From contig JAPEIS010000001.1 in assembly GCA_029531795.1 (NCBI GenBank), positions 1,550,001 to 1,614,000 of the forward strand: a stretch of 64,000 nt of DNA. The letters are read 5' to 3'. Below, piece by piece: positions 37,363-49,160 of the stretch (positions are counted from its first letter, which is position 1; each line of letters begins with the position of its first letter). The position numbers and the translations under genes were made by a program. The notes under the pieces are model-generated. The model searched no databases, was not told where the DNA came from, and saw only the letters and a program-made list of their open reading frames with translations. Origin of the DNA: Sclerotinia nivalis. Taxonomy: Eukaryota > Ascomycota > Leotiomycetes > Helotiales > Sclerotiniaceae.

Positions 37363-39305
37363 GGTGGTGTTTGGTTTTGTTTAGTCCTAAGTGGCGAAGA
37401 GATATGAAGAGAAGGTGTGAAGATATCCAATGGAGGATTTCAGGCTCGAAGCCCATGGCATTGGTCTTCTATTATACTGCCCAGACAGACCATGGATTGT
37501 ATGCATGGGACCAATACCCGCACGGAGACGTGGCAAGACTCGTAGATCTCCTTCCCCTTGGCTCTAGCATTTTGAGTCTTGACCTGACAACTTCATTTTC
37601 CTAGCATGTTTTGCTCTTTCGGAGGATTAAAAGCTTCCGGGATGGTTCTTTCCGTTCCACTAGTGATTCGGCCCGCCCCTTTCCTCTTAAGTAGGACACC
37701 ATGCTTAATAGATACGCTTAAACCGAAACTCCTTCGAACCAATGCACGGTATAAGGCCTGTTCCGGCTGCCACAATCCATCGTTTTCCTTCGAATTTTCG
37801 CCCTATTGGTGCGGCTGATTCTGCTGTCTGTGGAGTCTGTCGATATATTGACAGATTTGAATCTGATCATTGCATCCTTCAAGGGTGTAACCCGCTTTGA
37901 AATCTGACGTTTCCCGTGGTTTGAAGAGGAAGTGGAGCACGTGGTAGTCATATGACAGGCATTATTGAACGCTTAAGCCTAATTAGGCGAACATCAGCAG
38001 AATTCCAGTATTAGGGTACTTTTGAATACAGACTATTGAGCCCTGAATGTGTCAAGGCGGCGACCTAATTAGGTTAGACCGTTTAGTTGGCCAGGGCATT
38101 CAGTTTGGCTTTCTATTGCCATCATTTGAGTGGCTAATTAAACGAAAATGAAGATCCTAACATACCTCTGATGTTTTTTTGTCTAAACCTGTAGATGATT
38201 ATACTATCTATATCATTTCAATACAAGCTTTAAATTTATATATTCAATTTCAGATCCAGATTTAGATTCAGATTCAGAAACAGCCCCAGCCCAACACCCT
38301 TCATTTGCCATGATCGGTCAATACAAGAATTCTTATGCGAATCCCAATTTATTAGAAGTGTTCATTAACAAATAGTCTTGGGATGGAGGATCGCTATGGA
38401 TAAACCATAATCTGGGAACCAACACAAGCTTTGATGCATGGTTACTTGCCGGAAAAGATCATTCTACTTGCCCAAAACACAGATGCAAACAAAGACAGAC
38501 ACACGGATACACAGAAGAGTGGACCAAGGGTCAAGTTGATATAGGACATACAGAAACTTCAATTACCAATGTCTTAAACTGAGTGTAGCTGTCCTCAAAC
38601 ACATATTATTGTTCTCAAGGTCGTTTATTTAGTCATCGCAGTCGAACTCACAAGTACACATCAAAGCAATCACATGAAAGGTAGATCCAATTTGGTGTCA
38701 ATGACTTTTATATTTTCTGAAAGTTTTCTAGGAAGGATCTATGGAAGACTATGCTCAGTTGGCAGCGATTGCAATACCAAAGTAACATATATTCTACCCT
38801 CTGGCCTCATTAATACCATGATCCTTTCCGTGTTGTATTTATGCTGCAACTATCTCTGATGAAGTACAGTGCCCCTAAGGGCGACGCTGGATATGCTATC
38901 CAGATGGAAACAAAAGAAGAATAGGAAACATGTTGGGTTTTGGGAAAGAAAAAGGACAAAAGGAAAAGTTATGAGTTGCCAATTCCACCACATTGTTTGA
39001 ACTTTTGTTCAGAAAATCAGCAAGACAAGAAAGACTTTTTGAGAAAGGTTCGATCGAAAGTATATCGGTGATGCATGTGTCGTGAGAGGCTGGCTCCGGC
39101 TGGCCCCGGCTACTGAACAAGGGAGAATGAAGCATGGTGAAGATCATGGCATTCCACTGTGATCTCAGAACCAGTCTGAATGCAAGTCACCGATGCACAG
39201 AGAGACCAATCTGATTGTGCTAGAGGTGCCGGTATTGCGCAGTACTAGACCACCAATTGAGAAACAAGAGAATGTGTGATTCATTTGAACTCAGTTGTAC
39301 TCTTG
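37363..39305. other. Intergenic region upstream of the methyltransferase
   Basis: This lies between the methyltransferase start and the end of the next minus-strand gene. ORFs are short and unsupported. Two 12-bp palindromes sharing the core CCTAATTAGG lie at 37977-37988 and 38063-38074. Confidence 0.5.
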
Positions 39306-40634
39306 TTACTCTTCTTCATAGTGTCCATCCTCGGATCCATCATTTTGAATTGGAAGATACTGTTGGTGATTGTATTCACCTTGGATCGGATTGGCGGCAT
39401 GTGCCTCACTGTGATCAGATCTCTCATCAATTCCTTGGGGAACTTGTTCGTCATCATGAAGGTCGTTAGCGAGTCCATCCAGGATGTTTCGTAGAGGCTC
39501 GCTGGTTGTATTGTCCAAAGCATTAGTAGTGGCAACTATGGCTTGCTGCTCTGGGCTAGACTCATACTGGTTGCTGGTGGACTCGGCAGTGCCACGAAAT
39601 TGTCGTCGAGTAGCGGCTGGAGTAGCAATTGGACAAGGTGTAATCTTACGACGCTTACCAGCAGTTGGCAAAGGAATTCGGACTTGATGTGCTGATGGGG
39701 GTGACTCAGCACCGTATGGAACTGGTTCCTCCATAACTTCAAGAGCACGCTTTCTGAGAAGCTTTCGCATATCAGCTTCCTTCTTCTCCTTACGCTGCAA
39801 GGCAGGAGAAAGCTTCGAAAGCCACTCAATATCTTCCTTGTAGTGCGTGTCGACCTCTCCATCTGTGTTATAAGGAATATCCGGGAACTTCTTAGACTTC
39901 TTGGACTTCTTGGGACCCTTGTTTGGTCGGGCGCGCGATGGGCGTGAAGGGGCTGGGGTATTGACAACAGTGACGTTGAATGTTCCGGGTTTAATGGTTC
40001 GCATGCCTGCCAGCCTCTCGGAGGCCGTCAAGGGTCTGGTTGGCTTTGGCTCCGGCTTTGATCTGGTGTACATGTTCCCCTTGAAATTATTTTCAGGCCG
40101 AGTTTTGGCATTAACCTTCGTTTGGGCATCCCATACCAATTCAGCGAGGACTGGAAAATGTCGCTCATCATCGGACACTCTAAGCACACAGTCCTGACAG
40201 AACTGTATGTTGCAGTAATGGCATCTCTGCATGACTTTGCCCTCTTCTCCAGGTGGGACGTCAACCTTATGGTTGCAAATATCGCACTTTGTTGTACGAA
40301 CAACAACTTGTTTAAACTCAGTATGTCTGCTTGGAGCAGGAGAAACCCAAACCCCTGTCTTTGGCAGACTATCGAAGTCAGGGATGTAGCGGCGCTGGGA
40401 TATAACTGGAGTTTTGAAAGTACGAGTAACATTTGCACTGGTGTCGAAGGTGACTTTCTTGGATGAAGATGAAGCCGAGTTGACTTCACTATCATCCTCT
40501 TCAGAGTCAAAGCTCTCTTCATAATTATCTCCATCATCAGAACTGCCGTCCATAGTTGGAACAGCAGAATGACAGACGGGGGAAGTTGTTTGGGCCATTC
40601 CGTTATTGCCTTTTTGTCTCTTCGCAGAAACCAT
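39306..40634 (-). CDS. Cys-rich zinc-finger nuclear protein, hypothetical
   Basis: A single exon from the ATG at 40634 encodes 442 residues. The acidic N-terminus (DDGDNYEESFDSEEDDSE) precedes a compact six-cysteine finger at 117-149: C117xxC120, C138xxC141, C146xxC149, with NIQFCQDC at its end. Spacing resembles half a RING, PHD or ZZ finger, but no full consensus is met. A following lysine block (GPKKSKKSKKFPD) and AGKRRK look like nuclear-localisation signals. The C-terminus is Asp/Glu/Gln-rich and ends in EEE. I do not recognise the family. Overlapping frames on the other strand are shadows. Confidence 0.85.
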   Translation of the reverse strand: MVSAKRQKGNNGMAQTTSPVCHSAVPTMDGSSDDGDNYEESFDSEEDDSEVNSASSSSKKVTFDTSANVTRTFKTPVISQRRYIPDFDSLPKTGVWVSPAPSRHTEFKQVVVRTTKCDICNHKVDVPPGEEGKVMQRCHYCNIQFCQDCVLRVSDDERHFPVLAELVWDAQTKVNAKTRPENNFKGNMYTRSKPEPKPTRPLTASERLAGMRTIKPGTFNVTVVNTPAPSRPSRARPNKGPKKSKKSKKFPDIPYNTDGEVDTHYKEDIEWLSKLSPALQRKEKKEADMRKLLRKRALEVMEEPVPYGAESPPSAHQVRIPLPTAGKRRKITPCPIATPAATRRQFRGTAESTSNQYESSPEQQAIVATTNALDNTTSEPLRNILDGLANDLHDDEQVPQGIDERSDHSEAHAANPIQGEYNHQQYLPIQNDGSEDGHYEEE

Positions 40635-42636
40635 GATTATTTTCGACAGACGGTGGAAGATTGATAGGTGTTAAGATGGGAGTTGTGAGATGGTAGAGAT
40701 AGATTGTGTGAGTTCCGGAGGAGAATTAGACGATGCTCGCTGGATAATCGTGGGTGGTGCTGAGTATTGATTGACTTCGTTGTCGACAACTATCCTGACT
40801 TGGATGGTAGACTCTGGATGGCAGATCGTGATATCGGACACTGCCTTCAAGAATGATCGAACTTCAGAAGAGAGAAGGTGGACGGTAGATTATAATCTGG
40901 AAGAATTTCCGAGAAAATGATCAAAATTGAGATAGTAGTCCGCAGAGGATACTCCGTAGGTATATCACCAGTAATGCACCAGCTGAGAGCAACGACTGTG
41001 CGTCGATAACTCTCAAGTATCAATTTGATGACCCAGAATATTGTAAATTTAAGTGGTGTCTAATCGATGGTACGCAATAAGTTTTCGAGTTTGTTGATTA
41101 AGAGGAGAATCTAGCAACGAAGGCTATGACTGGAATGTGGCGGATACGAAAGATCTAAAAGTGTTGACAATGATGTGTTATTTTTGGATTGAATGGAGAA
41201 GCTGATAGACTGTACAACAATGAGGAGAAAGGGGGGAAAGATAGGGTAGCGTAGTGTGGTGCTAATTGCAAAGTGTATGAGAACTTGAAGGAGTTGCTGC
41301 TTACCACGACCTTGAACTTGCTGGCAGAGTAACGAAAGTAAGATCTCTTGATTTTAAACCGCTGCTTGAACTGTCAGATTGGTGATAGAAAAAGATAGAT
41401 CTAAAGGCTTACGGAAGGGAAGGAAGGGGGGTAATTGTGCTGCAGCTAAAGCTGTGTTGTCAAGGGAGGCTGAGAGTGGTGGTACTTACAAGTGATCTAG
41501 ATCTGCTAGCAGAGCAACAAACGTGCAATATTTGATTCTTAAACCACTTTTCATGTGTTAGATAGGCGGCAGTAAGAGATAAATTGCGAGATAGAAGGAG
41601 TAGAAGGAGGAGAAAGATGAAAGGTAAAAGTGCTATGCATTAAGATTGCCAGTGAGATAAGATGGAGGAGGGTACCTACAAGGTGGCTAACTCTGCTGGC
41701 AGAGCAAAAAGCACGCGGTCTTCTAGACCTAAACTACCTTATATACTGTTAGATTGCTAGCAGAATGAAGTGGCACATGAGCTTGATAGTGGAAAGGGGG
41801 GTATAGAAAGAGTGCTGTGAACAGACGCTGTTCTGTGAGGGAAGGTAGAGGAGGGTGATACTTACAATGAATTTGGTTCTACTGGCAATAACGCGAAGCT
41901 ATAGCCAGAAGTAAAATCGTTGTTCTCTAGGAGATCGGTGCGAGCTATGTGTGTTTGATTTGGGAAACGAAAAGGTCTATTCGCAGGATCACGAACAGGA
42001 GCAAAGGATGTCAACCCCCCCCCGAGATAACTACGGCTTCAGATAGAAGAGTAGTTAACTAGTGAGTTGTTATGATTCTTTTGTCTTTTGTCTTTAGTTG
42101 AGTGTAAGTAGGATTATTATCGAGTTTGTATGGGAAGATCATAGGAGAGGAAGTTGAGGTTTTGTTTTGGAGAAGAGTAGGTGGGCTTTGCAGAAAAGTC
42201 TTCGTGCCTTTTGAAGAATATGGAAGAATGAAAGCGGCCTAGCTTCAAGTGCGGGATATTTTTCAACTACCTTGTTAATACTAGGCAGCCTTAATTTCTC
42301 TCGGGATGGCTGGGGTGGCGGATAAAACCATTGAGATTAAGTAGATTCAGTCGCTGTACTGCAGCCTTTGAATCGTGGAAGGTTAAGGAATCAGGTTATT
42401 ATTACTTTGGGCTAGAGTGCTCTCGCTCAATGACAAGGAACAGACTTGATGATAAAAGGAGGTGGAAGAAAGGCTGCTATAAGGGAGCCATACAGGCGCC
42501 TTTATATCAAGCTAGCTCAAAACCACAGTCTGATTCAGAGCGCATGGGGCAGTGCTTGATTATTCACAGCTCATCATATTCATTCAAAGTCATAGGCTAG
42601 TCCGTCCGAACGTTTGTTCACGTTTTTGATCGTATG
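40635..42636. other. Upstream region of the Cys-rich protein gene, with tandem repeats
   Basis: The stretch is noncoding and most of it should be the promoter or leader of the minus-strand gene that starts at 40634. It contains TACTCCGTA at 40950, the ~186-bp repeat array (41281-41940) and a run of nine or more C at 42015. No gene is supported. Confidence 0.5.
41281..41940. repeat. Diverged ~186-bp tandem repeat, three and a half units
   Basis: Units begin near 41301, 41486, 41672 and 41860. On the plus strand each shows CTTAC(A/C)..., then CTGCT(A/G)GCAGAG followed by CAA or AAC, then a TTAAACC-like and a TTAGAT-like element, then a purine-rich half ending GGTAC or GGTGAT. On the minus strand these read as TCTAAC, CTCTGC(C/T)AGCAG and GTAAGTA, the order of a branch site, acceptor and donor. 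Identity between units is partial. Confidence 0.65.
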
Positions 42637-42878
42637 ATACTGCTAAGATTACTACTTAATACAGCTTAGGACGGGTTAGAAGAGCTGTTAATGATGGGCC
42701 GAGTGCGAATTATATTATCGGGAGATGACGAAGAATAGTATCGATGCACCACTTGCAATACTATTAAGATCACTACTCGATGCTGCTTAAGATGGGTTAG
42801 AAGAGCCATCAATGGTGGGAAGAGTACCAATGATATTGTCAAAGAATGGCGAACAATAATGTGAATTTACCATCTGCG
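42637..42878. repeat. Diverged tandem duplication, 121-bp unit
   Basis: Two copies start at 42637 and 42758; both contain GGGTTAGAAGAGC. They are roughly three-quarters identical without gaps, and most differences are transitions (C/T or G/A). Confidence 0.7.
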
Positions 42879-45800
42879 TATAACATGTACGGCCCATGAT
42901 CGCGGAGTCTAGGTAGTAATGTTGAAGCATCAATCTTGTAGAAGAGGGTGTTTGAGAGACCAGAGAGAGACTCATTGTGCTAGATTTATCAAAAATTAAC
43001 GGTTTCCTAATATCCATGAGGAGGTGCGGTTGCCATAAACTTTTACTAGTCTCGAATCCACTTTTACACCAGAAACAGCCAAAATACACGGCCAAAATAC
43101 ACGTCTCACTTGAATATTTTGAGATAATGAAAAGCTTTATCAAAGATTTCTTCTACTTGATTTAGTATTGTAATACAAAGAACCTCCTGATTTATATTTT
43201 ATAAACGCTATGAAGTATTTGTTAGAGTTATGTGACTTTGAAGGCTCAAGTATGGCCGTTAAATATTCCCGCAAAATTCAACCTAAAAGACTCCATTGTT
43301 ACTGAATCGGGCTAGACATGGGTCTCAAAGGCATAGAATAATTGAGAAATTTCTATGCTGTTTTATTAAAGCAGATTAATTAAGATACTAGTGGATTATA
43401 AGATTTTTCATTTCCATCTCTGTCCTCATCCCCCCTTCATTAGTCACCCAAAAATACCAATAAGTCAGGACTATCTATTACTAACATTTTTGATTTTATT
43501 CTTATGTGGTGTCAATTCTCTTGTGTAGGCAATTCTCTGGTGAATCTTCAGCATTCTCAAGGTCTGTATCAAAAGTTGAAGCGGGGTGGGAGGTCAGGGT
43601 CGAAAGTTCCCTCAGCAGAATGACTCACTTCAACATCATCAACCACCAAGACTCCATAGCGCAAATTTATTAATTAAATGTTCAGCTACATCTTGATTCG
43701 ATGCCGTCGTGCTATTTTTTTTTCCATGAATTGTTAGCCTTCCGATCATTTTGTGCTTGTCAAGAGGGGTTTGAATCTTCACGGCAGGCTAAAATCACCT
43801 ATCAACTCAATTCACCTCGATATTAACACCTTCTCCTGCAACACCGCCTCTAATGATTCATGCGCAAGGTCCTGGGGGTACCTGCGAGTAAAGAAAGATC
43901 CGGAGGTTGCCCATGAGTTGAAATTGATTTAGAAGATGGTTGGGCGCAAAAGATATTGTATCGCATTGACAGAACTTTCGATTCCGGTTACATAAATTCA
44001 AGTTAGAGTGAGTACGCTACCACTTTCAATCACTGCTTTCTGTCTTGCTTGTGAATTCAATGTGGCACAAATTTGCTGTAACGCATACTCATGGGAGGGA
44101 AGTTTAGTCCGTCCAAAATCCATCTCTCTGTGCATGTTATTCCCATCGGTATGGACGTAGACGTATCAAGTTCCGGCCGACTCCTGTTCCTCTTCCCTAT
44201 CCTTGGCTGATTAGATTGGATTTAAGAGCTTTCAAATCGTTCTTTTCAGTACTATAGATAGATAAATACGTAGCTCATTAGCATATTCTACTCCTGATTT
44301 ATTCCTATGAAGTGATTGACCTGTGTTTGAACTATACTTCTTGAGCGTGCTAACTAAGTTCACTCATAGGCTAATCTGTACCACAGATGACTAGGGTGAA
44401 GTCGGGTTGGAAGAGATGATCTCATATCATCGAGGTTATAAAAGGGCGGAAGTCTTAGGCTGGCGGAAGTTGCTGTTTTGAAGGCGATCCCAAATCATAG
44501 GTGCTTTAGATATTTCGTGCAGTTTGAAGTGCAGGTTGAAGTAGAATGTACCCTTTTTTTCCCTTGCCCTTTCTCTCTCTCCTCTTTTCCTTTCCGTGGC
44601 ATATATTATTAATCAAGCACAAGAGGCTATTCAGCCTTGTGAAGCAAGAGAAGGGAGCAACTTTAACGCAGCTAGCACCCTGAAAGAGAACAACTCCATG
44701 CTCTGAGCCCACACGATTGGTCCGACATTGGTATCTTTGTCTAATCCATATAGAAGGGTCGTAGGATGGGTGGAAGTAAAGTAGTGTAATGGAGAGCCTA
44801 TGCGAAATCAATTTAAACTCGGGATGTGGAGAGGAGGAATTCGTAGAAGGTCGATGATAGATAAAACGGCGAGTTACAGTTGCGGCTAAAACGAGGATGG
44901 TATTCAGTCTGGCTGGCATAAATACTCTGCACAAATAGGACGGTTTTCCCTGTACATTCAAGACCCAAGTGGCCATCCTGCGAGGTTGTTTGAGCATCCT
45001 GTGGACCACCAAGGTAATATCCCCCCAGTAGCACCACAATATGTAGATTAAGCGGTCGACTTGGCCGTCCGAGTTTGGAAGGATGTGATTGCTGTGCGTT
45101 GATGTCTAAATAGGTTTGAAGAGGGTAGAATGTTGAAGATTCGAGGAGGAGGAGGAGGAGCAAGTTCGTATAACCGATGCTGTAGGATGGTTGAAGCGGA
45201 AGGCCTGGGGAAGAAAATACAGCGAGTGTATTTAAAAAGGGGAAGTATCCATGTACGGCCATCTGCTTTCAGTTGAAAACAATCTTATCTTCTGTAATAG
45301 ACGCGTCTTAATGACCGAGTAAACCATCTTTAACATCCTCCGGTAGTTTCAAGGACCTGTAGCTTCCCGAAATTGACTAGTACTAAATCATCCCTTCAAC
45401 TCCATAGGAAACTTCCAGCCATTTCCAGTTTTTCTCGCCCCATATTCTCCGGCTTTCGGTTCGAAGCCTGCCGCTAAATCAGAAGTGATTTCACTACCTA
45501 CAGCATAGACTACTTAGGTAGAAGCCATCATAATGTACATTGGCCTACACCCTGATTCATTGCACCTACTCGCATATGAGGGAACACAAGTCATGGCTAT
45601 CTACGAGAATTGAAAGTTGAAGTATCTTTAGTTATACCGAAGCACGATGATAGGGCATAGAAAACGTTTTGAACGTCACTTATTTTGCATTACGGCGAGC
45701 CTAAACCATCACCGCTCATCCGCGCTTGCCCATTTCAATGTTTACCGCGCGATTAGTTCGAATAAAGAAGAACTAGATCTCAACTCAGGCTGGGTTCCTT

Positions 45801-47099
45801 AGAAGATTTCAATAACAGGAAGATTGAGAGGCTGGATTACCTGCTTTCGTTATGCATTGTGGCTATCGATTTTTACATATCAACTTGTATTCATGGGCAG
45901 CTAACTCAGCCCCTAAATCGAAGTAGGGGAACTTTTCAATTGGTTTTTTGCCGAGTATGTATATCTTCCTTATAGTCAAGATGTTGTTGACATGGCACTT
46001 TCTCTTCTCATCCAAGATCTATCAAGGCATCCAGGTCATCCTAGAAGCAGCTAGGGTTACCAGAGATTTTCTTCTTCCTCCGGCTTTTCAGCGCAAATTT
46101 TCCAGGTCCTACATCTTAATAGCAAGCTCAAGAAATTACCAAATTGAAAGTGACTAGATTCTCTCTTGAGGCTTGATGATTGCAGTTCACAGGGTCTATC
46201 TACTGGGGTTCCATGAAGTTCTATTTCCGATAAGATGGAAATGCCTCTCTCCACTACTTCCTCATGCATTTTGCTGTGATTGTAATCTCGTTGTTCTGTT
46301 TACTTTCCTAGATCCAGTGCCCGAATTCAATCATCCACATTCTTTAACCAAATGTGACTGTGAAAAGAAAAAGTCTCGGGTATTATCTGCCTTTGTAATC
46401 TCCCATGATCTTCAGCCTTGGAGGACAAGGCATTCATAGTCTATCTTACAGCTTGGAAAGGATAGATAAAACAATGTATCTTGACTGGCAGTGAGAATTA
46501 GATTAGGTTTATACACAATGACTTCAGATACTTCGGAATGATTTAATCCTAACCATCAGGTCCTTTCAGATTCAAGTGCCAAACACACAAAGTTATCATT
46601 TCCAGGCGCATCTACTTTTCAATTATCCAAAATCAGCCCATCCTAACAACTGGTAATACACACATACCATAGGAAAGAGGATCTCTCAAGTTAATGTTCT
46701 ACTAATACTGGAAACCGCACAACACATCACTTTAAGAAATATTCATACATCGACTATGCAATACTCAAGGCTTTCGAATAACTTAGCTCACAACACGAAA
46801 TCTAAGAACTTATGCCGCTTCGCTGAGTCAATCATCTACAGTAGGAAAGAGGGTTTTATGAGTACAGCGAGTCTACCATATCATTAAGCCCATTCTGCTC
46901 CCAGCTGCCCAGCACCTGCAATGAGGAAAGACGACTTTTTGATATACCAGCGTACTCAAATCAGAACACCAAACCTACGAATTCCGCACAACTTAAGGTC
47001 CTCAAAAAGTGGTTCTTATAAACAGAACTGACCTAGCCAGCTTACAGCACAAAGTCGCTACATTCGGCCTACTTCGCACAATCCAATATCCACTACAGA
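42879..47099. other. Gene-poor region, no supported gene
   Basis: Only unsupported short ORFs occur. Two overlapping minus-strand frames at 44506-45262 (177 and 149 codons) coincide with a GAGGAG microsatellite near 45145 and have no family signature. Confidence 0.45.
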
Positions 47100-47560
47100 G
47101 AAAGGGGCTGCTCTTACTGGCGCAATTAGTCTACCTAGCTCCGAATACAATAGCAAGTCAAAGACCTCAATCTCTTTCGCACAATATAATACAACAGTTC
47201 AGTTTTTGGCTTTTGGGGATAGCATCAACTAAGTGACCTCCCAAGCTTGAGCCAAGTTCCAATAGACCTCTTTCGAAATAGAGAAAGGAGTTCTTACAGG
47301 CACAAATACTTAATTTGAAGTTCAATTTACTTTCTACAATTTAACATCTATGTTGTGGAAAGGGGCCTTTACCGACAGAACCAACTCAACAAATCACCCA
47401 GGTAAAACCCTGCTCGCTTGCCTGCTTGCACAACCAGAACATACAAATATCAAAAGGGGCTCTTTAAGACACAAGGAACTTAGTGAGCTAAAGCATTCAG
47501 CTCGTTTGTATACCCTGCTGTATGATTCAAAAGGGGGTCTTTACCAACAAATCCAGTCTG
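47100..47560. repeat. Decayed tandem repeat, AAAGGGG...TCTTTAC motif, period about 75-94 bp
   Basis: AAAGGGG or AAAGGAG occurs at 47101, 47284, 47359, 47453 and 47530. In each case a (T/C)CTT(T)A(C/A) element follows within a few bases, then CACAA/CAGAA-like and ACT-like words. A weaker copy lies near 47009. Unit spacings (183, 75, 94, 77) are not multiples of three, so the repeat is not coding. Confidence 0.6.
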
Positions 47561-49160
47561 CCAAGAGGAACTCGATCCTCGGGTTACAACTAGAGAAGTG
47601 TGTCTATGATACTAGCAAATCTCCTAGTCCTCTGAAGGAGTTAAAAAACAACATGAAAGGAAACGAAGCCCTGCAGGCAAGAGAGCTAACAGACTAGCAG
47701 AGAATAAACATTGTTCAGCAGATAACTATTCGCCGTCTTATCTGTCTTCCTTTCATGATCACTCAGGAATTGAGGATAAAGCAGTTGAGGTAAATATCTT
47801 TTCATTTGTCAAGAACTTGATTTGTTATCCAACTAACTTATTTCTTAGTTCCAAACAATTATTCTCCCACCTCTACTTCACAACAACTTTCCATCCTCAA
47901 GTCTATAGCTATTATGTATCTGCACAAATACTCAATCACAATTTCCTCCATATTTAAACCTGCAAAACAAAATTCATTCATATTAGAATCACAAGCGAAA
48001 AAAACACAAGCAAAAAATCACAAGCGAAAAATTTCCAAGTTGTCAATAGGGTTGTCAGGGTTGTCCGGATCCCCGAGGAGCCATCCGGGGAAGGGACAAC
48101 TTGGGAAGAAGCAATCCGGAGAGGACTTGAACTTATCTGGGAACATAGCAGACTAACATCTGATCCAATTATTTGAGATACTATGAAGATAAAGGGGCTG
48201 GTAATATCACACAGAGTACAAAGGTGGTAAATCAGCTTGATGGCTTAGAAGGAAGTTTCAAATATGATGATGAGAAGTTATGAGGCCTAGATTTAGATTG
48301 CAAAAATAGACAGGAAAAGGGATAGTAGATCATACACAGGGAGAAAGCTAAATTTGGAGCTAGTGTGCTTGGTCCGGAATATGAGTGTAAGGACAATGGA
48401 ACTATGTGGTTCTTTTTCTTCTCTCTTTAGTCTTTGTTATGAATATTATTCTGTCCTCCGATCAGGGATTACTGCAGGAGTCAAACCTATAATCTTGAAC
48501 CAAATTCAGTAACATGAACCTGGCTGGAAGTCTATCAATCCCCATAAAATGTCTGCCCAAGAAGCTAAAGTCATCCTATATACTGTAGTATTTTCCTCTT
48601 CATTGTCAATAAATGTATCGAGGAGTTCAACCAGCAATTTTTTTTGGTAACACTATTAGAATTACACACTGGTATCAGAAAAGTCCTTGTTTGGATAATC
48701 AGGGTTACAAAGTAAACATTGGGAGACCATATGTAGGGACTTAAGCGTTTCAAAATAAGGTAATTGTGAAGTGAGATGAGGTGGTAATCAAGAGAGCTCG
48801 AAGAGTGATGATTGGATCGAGTACAAAAAGACTTCGAGTTCGTGCTGAGACTATGAACTCTCTGGCAAGTAAAGGTGCCTGGAAGCACACAATGTAAGGA
48901 GCTGATCACTTCTCCACATGTATATGATGCTTTCATGATGGCAGAACGTGTATACAATGGGTTGAAGAATTGTGCTTTTTTCATTTAGTCCAAAATGCTA
49001 ATAAGTGGTCTTCTTTAAGACTTGACGAGATAAGTAGATATCTAGAAAGGTAGAATGTAAGTCACAAGTGGTACTTAGAGAAGCTCGAAAAGATATAACT
49101 GTTGCCTTAGTATGAATTAAATATCGAGAATGTGTGCGAGAGTATGGATTGCTGTATTTC
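47561..49160. other. Intergenic region with short repeats, downstream of the spherulin gene
   Basis: ACAAGC(G)AAAAA is repeated three times near 47990-48030, followed by a nested inverted repeat at 48035-48104. ORFs are short and unsupported. Confidence 0.5.
48035..48104. repeat. Nested inverted repeat (hairpin/cruciform candidate)
   Basis: Perfect outer arms CCAAGTTGTC (48035-48044) and GACAACTTGG (48095-48104) enclose perfect inner arms CCGGAT (48065-48070) and ATCCGG (48083-48088). The stretch is more GC-rich than its surroundings. Confidence 0.8.

Noticed and set aside
44506..45262. Two overlapping minus-strand frames of 177 and 149 codons
   Set aside because: They overlap in different frames on one strand, include a microsatellite and show no domain.
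45455..45475. GGTTCGAAGCC resembling a tRNA B box
   Set aside because: The stem does not pair and no other tRNA elements are near.
47350..47697. 115-codon frame over the AAAGGGG repeat
   Set aside because: Repeat spacing is not a multiple of three, so the frame does not follow the repeat; it is probably chance.
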